Below, in pieces: positions 1-6,525 of a stretch of 12,456 bases of DNA. Source of the DNA: CAZCFB01 sp964511535 (GTDB taxonomy: Bacteria; Myxococcota_A; Polyangia; GCA-2747355; CAZCFB01); assembly GCA_964511535.1 (NCBI GenBank), contig CAZEFW010000205.1, positions 1 through 12,456 of the forward strand. Reading direction: 5' to 3'. The position numbers and the translations under genes are program-made. Position 1 is the first letter of the stretch. Every line of letters begins with the position of its first letter. The notes under the pieces are model-generated. The model searched no databases, was not told the DNA's origin, and saw only the letters and a list, made by a program, of their open reading frames with translations.

Positions 1-883
1 GGCGGGAACGTTCCAGCTGAAACGCCCCGGTGAACTTTTCCACCGGCATTTCCAGAACTGGATTGTCGCAGCACAGGCGCCTTGCCGTTTCGGCGGAGAT
101 GCCAACGCCGCCTTCCACTTCACAGCGGCCCTGCTCCTCCGATTCCTCCAGCACTTCTTTGTCCACCTGCACCATCACCTGGTAGTTTTTCGGCCGCGCC
201 TTGCCTGCCCGGTCAGCCAATCCCCTGTCCAGCGCCGAGCCGGCCACCTCGCCCATGGCGTCGGCCAGCCGCTGGTCCGGCTCTGCATCGCTGTCGTCGC
301 ATCGCTGCTCGGAAGCAACCTGCAGAGCCTTGACCAGCAGCGCGCCCATTTCGGGTGGCAGCCGGCCCTTGAGCACCAACATATTGTCCTCGTCATAGTG
401 GTAGCTCAGGTAGCGCTCATCGGTCTGACGCTGCGCCAGCTCCTGCTCGGCCGGCTTGGCTCTGCGGTAGGTTCGGATGATTCGTTCGAGCTGTGATGTT
501 GAGCCGTCCAGCGCCCACTCCAACAAGGTGCTCTCGTTTTCCGGGGTGACGATGCGGGTGATGGCTCGCACCTTCGAATACGAAAGTCGCCCCTGGGAGA
601 ACGCCTCCTGGACGAGTGGGCAGTCCACCAGCTTGCGAGCCACGCGCACCTTCTCCCTGGCTGTGCCCGGCTTCTCGTTGGTGCGCCAGGCAAGCCAGTG
701 GGCGCACGATATGAAACCCAGGTCGGCCCACGATTCACGCCTGTCCATCTCCGCCAAGAGCAGCAGCAGGCGGCAGGTGGCAGCCTGAATGTGGGCGGAC
801 AAAACGGCGATCTTGTCGCCCAGTTCATCGTTGGAATCTCGAGACAGATCGGGCGTGTTCTCGACTGAGTTTTCGAGGGTCAT
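1..883 (-). CDS. DUF222 / REP13E12-family protein, N-terminal part (C-terminus off window)
   Basis: The reverse strand reads openly from an ATG at 883-881 to the left edge, giving 294 residues with no stop. AAAAGG lies 6 bases upstream of the ATG. The protein starts MTLENSVENT. Residues about 25-140 carry the typical DUF222 pattern: LLLLAEMDRRESWADLG (40-56), AHWLAWRT (61-68), AREKVRVARKL (75-85), then GRLSYSKVRAITR (98-110) and QLERIIRTYRRA (131-142). A second conserved stretch, ISAETARRLCCD, is at 262-273. In this family an HNH nuclease motif usually follows shortly after such a stretch, so the catalytic part, if present, lies outside the window. Members are multicopy, selfish-element-like genes of unproven function, commonest in actinobacteria but also found in other high-GC bacteria. 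It is transcribed away from the thiolase operon. The family call is firm; the nuclease activity is an inference. Confidence 0.9.
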   Translation of the reverse strand, partial: MTLENSVENTPDLSRDSNDELGDKIAVLSAHIQAATCRLLLLLAEMDRRESWADLGFISCAHWLAWRTNEKPGTAREKVRVARKLVDCPLVQEAFSQGRLSYSKVRAITRIVTPENESTLLEWALDGSTSQLERIIRTYRRAKPAEQELAQRQTDERYLSYHYDEDNMLVLKGRLPPEMGALLVKALQVASEQRCDDSDAEPDQRLADAMGEVAGSALDRGLADRAGKARPKNYQVMVQVDKEVLEESEEQGRCEVEGGVGISAETARRLCCDNPVLEMPVEKFTGAFQLERSR

Positions 884-1232
884 GATTTGCCTTTTGGTTA
901 TTTATTACGAGTGCTTAAGTGTAACACAAGGGCCGCCGGATTTAATCCCAAAATGATAGAAATGCGCCGAATAATCGGTCGAATTTTCAGCGGTATGGGC
1001 CGATTTTTCCCCCGAAGATCAACCTTCGCCGCCGGGCGGAAATGTTGAGGCTGGAGAGGCGGATTCGTGGAGCTGAACGGTCCGGCCTCCAGGTCCACGT
1101 CCAATTCCAGGCCCATGTATAGGTGACTGGCAACGGCCAACAGTTGATCTCCCTGCCCCGCCTGGCATATCGTTCCCGCAAAATTACGACTGAGCTGGTG
1201 ACCGATCACCCAAGGGATCCAAGGAGGAGACC
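884..1232. other. Divergent intergenic region with weak promoter candidates
   Basis: This 349-bp stretch separates the leftward DUF222 gene from the rightward thiolase operon, so it should hold both promoters. The part at 896-980 is clearly AT-richer than its surroundings. A weak leftward candidate is TTGTGT (reverse complement of 924-929) and TAATAA (reverse complement of 902-907), spaced by 16 bases; it would leave a 5' leader of only about a dozen bases. The short palindrome GGATTTAATCC lies at 939-949. I see no tRNA, clear terminator or credible small gene. A reverse-strand open frame at 898-1209 lacks a ribosome binding site and family resemblance. Confidence 0.5.
1144..1173 (+). promoter_or_regulatory. 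Possible sigma70-type promoter of the thiolase operon
   Basis: TTGATC at 1144-1149 and TATCGT at 1168-1173 each match the consensus at 4 of 6 positions, with an 18-base spacer. They sit about 60 bases upstream of the GTG start at 1233. In GC-rich DNA such a match can occur by chance, so this is only a candidate. Confidence 0.25.
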
Positions 1233-2444
1233 GTGAAAGAAGTCCAAACAGCTTATTCCGGGGCGCGGATACCGTACGGCACCTGGGGGACGAGCTACTT
1301 CCCCGCCTGGCAGATGTCCGCCCTGGCAGAGGTCAACATCGGGCAGTTCGCCGGTGAGGCCATGAACAGGATCATGGGCATGAAGAAGGTGCCCGTTACC
1401 GTCCTCGAGTATCTGGTGCTCGGGTCCACCATCCCCTGGCACTACAAGTTCTGGACCGCCCCCACCGTGGCCAGCTGCATGGGCCACCGGATCCCCGGCT
1501 ACCACACCGAGCAGGCCTGCGCCACGGGGCTTCAGGCCATGGTGCTCGGCATCAACGAGGTGAACACCGGCTCCAACGATGTGGTCGGCGTGCTCACCTT
1601 CGACCGCACCAGCGACTCGCCCGTGGGCGTGTTCCCCGAGCGCCGCTCCTACGAGCGCACCCAGGCCATCGCCGACGTGTGGGACAACTTCGGCTTCGAC
1701 CCGGCCACCGGCGGCGCCATGATCCAGTGCGCCGGCAAGGCCGCGCGCAAGTACAAGCTCGACCGCGCCGAGGTGGACGAGCTGGCCTACCACCGCTACG
1801 AGCAGTACTTCGCCGCCCGCGACTCGGGCTGGCTGGCCGAGCGCGTGTGCGTGCCCCTGGAGGTGCTCAACATGCAGGGCCGCTCCCTGGGCATGGTGGA
1901 CAACGACGCCGGCATCCGCAAGGTGACCCTCGCCTCCCTGCGGGAGATGTTCGAGCTGGACACCTGCGTCACCGGCGGCGGCCAGACCCACGCGTCGGAC
2001 GGCATGGCCTGCCTGCTGGTCACCACGCCGGAGAAGGTCAAGGACCTCTCCCCGCGGCCCGAGATCGACATCCAGCTGGTGGCCAAGTGCGAGCTGCGCA
2101 CCCAGCCGAGCCTGATGCCCGAGGCGCCGGCCATGGCCACGGGCAAGCTGCTCGAGCGCACCGGCCTGTCCCTGGACGACCTGGCTGTGGTCAAGACCCA
2201 CAACCCCTTCGCGGTCAACGACGCCATCTTCGCCAAGGTGCTCGGTTACGACTGGAAGAAGATGAACAACAACGGCTCCTCCCTGGTGTGGGGCCATCCC
2301 CAGGGGCCGACCCTGACCCGCCTGGCCATCGAGGCCTTCGAAGAGGCGGTGGACCTGGGCGGCGGGTTCGTGCTGCTCAACGGCTGCGCCGCAGGAGACG
2401 TCGGCATCGCCGCCATCTTCAAGGTCACGGAAGGAGGCAACTAA
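1233..2444 (+). CDS. Thiolase family protein (acetyl-CoA C-acyltransferase-like)
   Basis: This 403-aa protein has normal thiolase length. The nucleophile region is TEQACATGLQA with Cys96 at the usual position near residue 90. HNPFAVND (323-330) corresponds to the family's N-E-A-F loop. WGHPQGPTLTR (353-363) holds the catalytic His355, and LLNGCAAGDVG (381-391) holds the second catalytic cysteine, Cys385. All three catalytic residues are therefore present. Thiolases cleave 3-oxoacyl-CoA with CoA, or run the reverse condensation, in the cytoplasm. The GTG start is chosen because a strong AAGGAGGAGA lies at 1221-1230. The next gene begins one base after the stop, so the two are co-transcribed and probably form a beta-oxidation complex like the FadI/FadJ order. 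The motif wording differs from classical FadA (no NRxCxS, no CxGGG), so the substrate is unknown; SCP2-type condensing activity is an alternative. Confidence 0.88.
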   Translation: MKEVQTAYSGARIPYGTWGTSYFPAWQMSALAEVNIGQFAGEAMNRIMGMKKVPVTVLEYLVLGSTIPWHYKFWTAPTVASCMGHRIPGYHTEQACATGLQAMVLGINEVNTGSNDVVGVLTFDRTSDSPVGVFPERRSYERTQAIADVWDNFGFDPATGGAMIQCAGKAARKYKLDRAEVDELAYHRYEQYFAARDSGWLAERVCVPLEVLNMQGRSLGMVDNDAGIRKVTLASLREMFELDTCVTGGGQTHASDGMACLLVTTPEKVKDLSPRPEIDIQLVAKCELRTQPSLMPEAPAMATGKLLERTGLSLDDLAVVKTHNPFAVNDAIFAKVLGYDWKKMNNNGSSLVWGHPQGPTLTRLAIEAFEEAVDLGGGFVLLNGCAAGDVGIAAIFKVTEGGN

Positions 2445-2445
2445 A

Positions 2446-4536
2446 ATGGCCAACGCTCTGAGGCAATCGACCCTCTCTACCCTGGGCCTCGGCACCGTCC
2501 TGGATATCTTCAAGAACGGCGCCTTGCCCGCCACCGCAGCTGGCCTGGTGGACAAGGTGTTCGGCCCCGCGGGCGACCGCGGCGCGCTGGTCATCTCCGG
2601 CGGCAACGGCATCGTCGGCGCGGGCAAGCTGATGCAGTTCGGCACCCGCCTGCTGCCCTACGACATCCCCATCGTCTCCCTGGACATGCCGGGCGCCCCC
2701 GACGGCATCGGCATGCAGTACGCCGGCCTGCGTGACTCCTTCGGTCCCGACCGGGCCAACGCCGTGATGAAGAACATCTTCCAGCTGACCTACGACGGCA
2801 AGACCTTGCCGGCGCAGCTCAAGGGGATGAACCCGCGCTTCCTGCTCGAGGCGATCCCGGAGATCCTGGAGCTGAAGAAGGCGCACTACGGCATGTTCCG
2901 CGCCGACTTCCCCGAGATCGAGATCCGCTCGGTCACGTCGGGCTTCCCGATGAAGCAGCTGGGCGTGGGCGTGGCCCACCCGGCGTTCCCGCACCAGATC
3001 AACAAGGTGTGGGAGATCATCGAGGAGGAGCCCTCGGACGTGACCAAGCTGATGTGGGCCCTCGGCATGATCCCGATGCCTGTCAGCGACGACTGGTCCT
3101 TCGTGCTGGACGTGCTGTTCTGCGGCATCACCCTGGCCGCCTGCCGCTACCACCTGGCGACCAACATGCCGTACTGGAAGGTGGACAAGTATGTGCGGCG
3201 GCTGCTCGGGCCCAACCCGGTGCGCGCCCATGACGCCATCGGCACCCAGGGCTCCAGCTTCCTGACCTGGTCCTGCCTGCACCACCTGGCCAAGGAGTAC
3301 GGCGACCTGTTCACGCCGTCTTCGGACATGGAGGAGCGCAAGGAGACCGGCCTGGCGTGGTACCCGCTGAACCACTTCCGCCCGCTGGTGAACTGGAGCT
3401 TCACCGAGGCCGAGGAGGACGAGTTCAACGTGCGGCTGCTTGGGCCGATGTTCCAGATGACCGCCCTGATGCTGCACGAGAAGCGCGCCGAGCTGCCGGT
3501 GATGAACGCCATCGGCGAGCTGTGCGCGCAGTTCCGCCAGGGCATCATCGCCGCCATCCGCGCCTACGGGCCGGAGAAGGCGGTGGACTACGTCAACCGC
3601 TACCACGAGCTGCACCCAGAGGCGAAGGACCACTGGCACCCCGAGGCCTTCGCAGCCATGGACACGCCCGAGTGGCAGCAGCTGTACGTCAACGCCGAGC
3701 ATGACGGCACGGTGGGGGTCATCACCATCAGCCGTGAGAGCTACAGCGACGACGTGGACGTGGAGCTGGGCCGGGCCATCGACTGGCTCAAGGGCCAGAG
3801 CATCGACCGCGTCATCGTCACCGGCGACTTCCACATGTCGACCCAGATGGTGGGCGCCGACACCACCAACTTCGCCGCGGGCCTGTCCGACGCGGCGGAG
3901 GGCGCGCGCATCGCGGGCGGGTGGAGCACGACCGCGCGGCGGCTCAACGACGAGTTCTCGGTGTCCGTGGGCTTCGTCAACGGCAAGCGCTGCATGGGCG
4001 GCATGCTGGAGCTGCTGATGCACTGCCACTACCTGGTGGCCGACAAGGGCGCGGCGTTCGGAATGCCGGAGGTGACCCTGCCGGTGGTGCCGGGCATGGA
4101 GGGCTGCCACTGGCCGTTCCGCCGCGTGGGCTCCGACAGCTGGGACAATCTGTTCGGCCTGCTGCTCAACGGCGGCAACGTCAAGGCCGGCGACGCGGTG
4201 GGCTGGCTCATCGACGCAGCGGCGCCCATGGAGGAGGCCCTGCAGGTGGCGTGGAACATCGCCAGCGGCGGGGATCACGGCGTGCAGAAGCGCCCGCTGG
4301 AGACCGGGGCCGTGGCCGGCCTGCCCGCCGCGGTGGAGCCCTCCTGGCTCTCCACGGCCAGCGCTGCCACCGACGGCGGCCGCAAGGCGATCTTCGGCTG
4401 CATCCAGCAGGCCTGCGCCGTTCCGCTGGCCGACGCGCTGGATCTTCAGGCGAAGATCTCCGGCGACTACATGGCCGGCAAGGAGTGCAACCGCGGCAAG
4501 ATCGGCTCCATGATCAAGAAGACCATGAACGTCTAA
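2446..4536 (+). CDS. Fused 3-hydroxyacyl-CoA dehydrogenase / enoyl-CoA hydratase
   Basis: This 696-aa protein has two parts. The N-terminal part (about 45-400) resembles 3-hydroxyacyl-CoA dehydrogenase. A Rossmann glycine pattern GGNGIVGAG is at 52-60, with Asp80 ending the next strand, consistent with NAD. H178 and E190 sit 12 residues apart, as the catalytic His and Glu of the family do. A C-terminal dehydrogenase-like helical region with KVDKYVRRLLGP follows (245-256). The C-terminal part (about 415-696) is a crotonase. GGMLELLMHC (518-527) supplies Glu522 and FGMPEVTLPVVPG (538-550) supplies Glu542, matching both catalytic glutamates of enoyl-CoA hydratase. The domain order is the reverse of FadB/FadJ. 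AAGGAGG (2431-2437) lies within the end of the thiolase gene, and the ATG is one base after its stop, so translation is coupled. The dehydrogenase part is divergent, so its activity is less certain than that of the hydratase. Confidence 0.82.
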   Translation: MANALRQSTLSTLGLGTVLDIFKNGALPATAAGLVDKVFGPAGDRGALVISGGNGIVGAGKLMQFGTRLLPYDIPIVSLDMPGAPDGIGMQYAGLRDSFGPDRANAVMKNIFQLTYDGKTLPAQLKGMNPRFLLEAIPEILELKKAHYGMFRADFPEIEIRSVTSGFPMKQLGVGVAHPAFPHQINKVWEIIEEEPSDVTKLMWALGMIPMPVSDDWSFVLDVLFCGITLAACRYHLATNMPYWKVDKYVRRLLGPNPVRAHDAIGTQGSSFLTWSCLHHLAKEYGDLFTPSSDMEERKETGLAWYPLNHFRPLVNWSFTEAEEDEFNVRLLGPMFQMTALMLHEKRAELPVMNAIGELCAQFRQGIIAAIRAYGPEKAVDYVNRYHELHPEAKDHWHPEAFAAMDTPEWQQLYVNAEHDGTVGVITISRESYSDDVDVELGRAIDWLKGQSIDRVIVTGDFHMSTQMVGADTTNFAAGLSDAAEGARIAGGWSTTARRLNDEFSVSVGFVNGKRCMGGMLELLMHCHYLVADKGAAFGMPEVTLPVVPGMEGCHWPFRRVGSDSWDNLFGLLLNGGNVKAGDAVGWLIDAAAPMEEALQVAWNIASGGDHGVQKRPLETGAVAGLPAAVEPSWLSTASAATDGGRKAIFGCIQQACAVPLADALDLQAKISGDYMAGKECNRGKIGSMIKKTMNV

Positions 4537-4555
4537 CCCCTCCCCATTTCAATCA

Positions 4556-4602
4556 ATAAAATGTCAAGTGTGGGGGTCTGACCCCCTCACTTGACATTTT
4601 AT
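4556..4602. repeat. 47-bp near-perfect palindrome, REP-like or bidirectional terminator
   Basis: The left arm ATAAAATGTCAAGTG (4556-4570) is exactly complementary to CACTTGACATTTTAT (4588-4602). Inside it, after a single T/T mismatch, GGGGGTC (4572-4578) pairs with GACCCCC (4580-4586) around a central T. It starts 19 bases after the stop of the dehydrogenase/hydratase gene. The stem ends in TTTTAT on the plus strand and, by symmetry, also on the minus strand, so it can work as an intrinsic terminator in both directions. The GGGGTCTGACCCC core resembles short palindromes that are dispersed in many genomes and mobilised by REP-type transposases. That origin is a guess, because only one copy is in view. 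Confidence 0.8.
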
Positions 4603-4682
4603 CCCTGGTCACATCTCCGACGACTGATGGCTCCGGTTGGAAAGCATCCGTATTGGATGCGACAGATTTCATCGGCAGCTGT

Positions 4683-4732
4683 CCTCTCCATGGTTCGGTA
4701 ACTGCGCGGCCAGGGAGCCGCCTATGGAGAGG
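4683..4732 (+). promoter_or_regulatory. Potential hairpin covering the lipoprotein ribosome binding site
   Basis: CCTCTCCAT (4683-4691) is a perfect 9-base complement of ATGGAGAGG (4724-4732), and the second arm contains the only good ribosome binding site, GGAGAGG (4726-4732). A smaller hairpin, GCGGC (4706-4710) with GCCGC (4717-4721), nests inside. If the leader RNA folds this way, translation of the lipoprotein would be restrained until the stem opens. A further small hairpin, GCATCC/GGATGC, lies upstream at 4644-4660. Regulation is inference from base pairing alone. Confidence 0.4.
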
Positions 4733-4737
4733 TGATG

Positions 4738-5697
4738 ATGATGACGTGGAAAGTGGTCATGGCGGCAGTCTCGTTGAGCGTGATGGTCAGCGGTTGTGAT
4801 GGCTCCGGCGGCCGGGCAGCGCCAGGGAAGCAGCGAAAAGCGGTCAAGCCGAAGCCGCGCGCTACTGCGATCTCGTCGCCCAACAAGGCGGTGGGCCCGC
4901 TCAAGCCACCGCCGACCCTGTCCAGGGGGCGGCACTACTGGGAGTTGAAGGAGCTCCCCCGAGCGAAGCTCTCCTGGGGAGTTCATTCGCGTCCAAATAT
5001 CGGCAAGCTGATGCTCGCCTTCAGGGTGCAGAAACTCCGCGCAGGGACACAGCTCGCACTGGAGGACAGGGTGCACACCACCAGGGACTCCTTCATGGAC
5101 AGCGTGGAGCTGGATATAAGCGACCGGGTGGGCGAGATGCCCATCTCCTCCGTCTATCGCAAGTTCAGCCGCGGCACGCCGGGCATCGACCTGAAGCTCA
5201 AGTTCGGCCTGACCGTTCCTGGGTTCGAGCCGCTGAAGGGCGAGGTGCCCCCGGTGGCGCTCACGGGGGCGGTCAGCCGCTACCTCGCCAGGGTAGAGTC
5301 GGGCCCGGTCAAGTTCAACGGCGAGGCCGAACATGACGGCAAGCTGGACACCATCGCCCTGCTGCGGTCCCACAGCGTCCAGCTCGTGGCGGGCAAAGGG
5401 AAGAAGATCTCCGATATCGACCTGGTGACATTGGTGAGGCCGGCTGGCATTGAAGCGTCCCGCAAGTGCAGGTTCAGCAAGGGGCCCGCCACCATCGAAT
5501 TCAAGAACGCGGAGGTGGCGCTGTTCAACAGGCACACCGGGGAGAAGATCACCGAGACCGTTATCAAGAACAGGTGCAAATGCCCCACCCTGGCATTCGT
5601 CAGGCGCAACAAGGGCTCCACGCAGGTGTCTCACAAGCGCATCGAGGCCTGGACGCGCAAGGCGCTCGTAAAGTACCGCGCTCGCTCCAAATCTTGA
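4738..5697 (+). CDS. Lys/Arg-rich predicted lipoprotein of unknown function
   Basis: This protein of about 319 aa is not one I recognise. The N-terminus MMTWKVVMAAVSLSVMVSGC is a compact lipoprotein signal with Cys20 after VSG. Asp follows the cysteine, which by the E. coli rule would favour retention in the inner membrane; whether that rule applies here is unknown. A Gly/Pro/Lys-rich linker (about 21-60) leads to a domain with alternating hydrophobic and polar residues typical of beta structure. Near the C-terminus there are three cysteines, in RKCRF and NRCKCP, that could form a disulphide or bind metal. The end is very basic (KYRARSKS). Four start codons lie in a row: GTG 4732 and ATG 4735, 4738 and 4741. 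The ATG at 4738 has the best spacing (5 bases) from GGAGAGG at 4726-4732. The gene stands alone between two intergenic regions. Confidence 0.75.
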   Translation: MMTWKVVMAAVSLSVMVSGCDGSGGRAAPGKQRKAVKPKPRATAISSPNKAVGPLKPPPTLSRGRHYWELKELPRAKLSWGVHSRPNIGKLMLAFRVQKLRAGTQLALEDRVHTTRDSFMDSVELDISDRVGEMPISSVYRKFSRGTPGIDLKLKFGLTVPGFEPLKGEVPPVALTGAVSRYLARVESGPVKFNGEAEHDGKLDTIALLRSHSVQLVAGKGKKISDIDLVTLVRPAGIEASRKCRFSKGPATIEFKNAEVALFNRHTGEKITETVIKNRCKCPTLAFVRRNKGSTQVSHKRIEAWTRKALVKYRARSKS

Positions 5698-5738
5698 GCA
5701 GCGATTCAGGGAAGCCACAATCACCCGAGGCCCCCACC

Positions 5739-5769
5739 TCCCCTCGTCCCGGGGGATGCTCTTTCTTCC
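5739..5769 (+). terminator. Weak possible terminator after the lipoprotein gene
   Basis: TCCCC (5739-5743) can pair with GGGGA (5752-5756) around an 8-base loop, and the T-rich stretch GCTCTTTCTTCC (5758-5769) follows. It is about 40 bases downstream of the lipoprotein stop. The stem is only 5 bp and the T-run is interrupted, so this is tentative. Confidence 0.3.
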
Positions 5770-5867
5770 AGCCTCAATATCGTTGAGATCTTCGGCTCCC
5801 CGGCCACCCTGGCTTGTATGACCCGGCCAAAATTAGCAGGTCAGGCAAACCCCGCAGGAGGTGGACC

Positions 5868-5945
5868 ATGTCGCGGATCCTTCGAACTCTCTTCGTCCTC
5901 ACCCTGGTTGCCCTGATGATCGGCAGCTGCATCCTGGGACAGTGA
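5868..5945 (+). CDS. 25-aa lipoprotein-like peptide
   Basis: The reading is MSRILRTLFVLTLVALMIGS followed by CILGQ and TGA. It has a basic start (Arg3, Arg6), a hydrophobic core of about 12 residues, and IGSC, which fits a lipobox with Cys21. The mature product would be a five-residue lipopeptide. The start is well supported by GCAGGAGGTGG at 5854-5864. The TGA overlaps GTG at 5942-5944, in the form GTGA, which could start the next gene; that suggests translational coupling. Entericidin-like small lipoproteins have similar signals but longer mature parts. It could instead be just a leader peptide feeding ribosomes to the downstream gene. Too short for ordinary gene calling; the evidence is the ribosome binding site, the lipobox and the overlap. 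Confidence 0.55.
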   Translation: MSRILRTLFVLTLVALMIGSCILGQ

Positions 5946-6391
5946 GTCAGATGCGCGCGCAGGTGAACGGTCGCTGCCTCTGGTGCAACCAGCGGGGCGG
6001 GGCGCTGGAGAATGTGGGGCTCCCGTCCGAGCTGGACGGCCAGAGCGAAGGGACGGTCCATGCCGAGCACCGGCAGCCGCTGGTGAGCTTCATGGAGCTG
6101 GTGGAGCGGCGGAAGAACCTCTTCGTGGGCCTGGTGTTGGCGCTGGTCTTCCTGATGATGAACTCTACCATCCTGGGGCTGGCCGTGGGCTGGACCGTGG
6201 GCGTCCTGGTCATGGGCGTGACCTTGCTGGGCCTGGGTGCGGTTACCTGGTTCATGCCCTTTGCCACGCCCCAGACCGTGCAGATGATGGGCGTGAGGCG
6301 CTCCATAATCGTGGCCCGCGCGTGCGCGGCGGGCGTGGGCATTTTCGGGCTCGTCCTGTTGGTGCTGGCTTGTACCAACTCCATCGCCTGA
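5942..6391 (+). CDS. Small membrane protein with N-terminal zinc-finger-like motif
   Basis: This is about 149 aa from GTG 5942, or 146 from ATG 5951. GRCLWCNQRGG gives Cys12 and Cys15, and VHAEH gives His40 and His43, so C-x2-C plus H-x2-H could bind one zinc ion on the cytoplasmic side. From residue 59 on it is mostly hydrophobic, with probable membrane segments at about 59-74, 76-107 (one long or two short) and 123-143, so three or four in all. The frame stays open upstream to a GTG at 5861, but that start sits directly on the AGGAG of the small peptide and would give an unnatural hydrophilic N-terminus. I prefer the coupled GTG that overlaps the peptide's stop. The function is unknown; the arrangement suggests the peptide and membrane protein are produced together. 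Confidence 0.65.
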   Translation: MSQMRAQVNGRCLWCNQRGGALENVGLPSELDGQSEGTVHAEHRQPLVSFMELVERRKNLFVGLVLALVFLMMNSTILGLAVGWTVGVLVMGVTLLGLGAVTWFMPFATPQTVQMMGVRRSIIVARACAAGVGIFGLVLLVLACTNSIA

Positions 6392-6525
6392 CAGCCGAAC
6401 CTATGAAAATCGAAGATGCCGCACCGTGTCACCGGCGGATGGATCATGTAACGCGCCGTTATTAGTCAACTTAAGATCCTGGCCTGGCCCTTGCAGATTT
6501 AATGGGCATGCAAAAGGTCGGGAAC

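Noticed and set aside
406..828. Reverse-strand frames of 140 and 104 codons inside the first 900 bases
   Set aside because: Both are out of frame with the DUF222 reading, which alone shows family motifs over its full length.
898..1209. 103-codon reverse-strand open frame upstream of the DUF222 gene
   Set aside because: GTG start without a ribosome binding site, composition unlike neighbouring genes, and it would cover the expected promoters on both sides.
1206..2645. Long reverse-strand open frame (479 codons) opposite the thiolase
   Set aside because: Its translation is dominated by Gly, Ala, Val, His and Leu with no family motif, and the plus strand carries all thiolase catalytic residues. 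It is an effect of GC-rich codon use.
2425..4278. Long reverse-strand open frame (617 codons) opposite the dehydrogenase/hydratase
   Set aside because: Low-complexity His/Arg/Val-rich translation with no domains; it is the mirror of a clearly identified gene.
4591..4618. TTGACA at 4591-4596 as a -35 box for the lipoprotein
   Set aside because: It is part of the palindrome arm, and no acceptable -10 hexamer lies 15-19 bases downstream.
5861..5941. Longer start (GTG 5861) for the zinc-motif membrane protein
   Set aside because: The GTG abuts AGGAG with no spacing, while ATG 5868 is well placed and yields a lipobox peptide; the extra residues are Pro/His-rich and featureless.
6403..6465. 20-codon frame starting ATGAAAATC before the large exported protein
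   Set aside because: No ribosome binding site and no signal, motif or overlap to support it.
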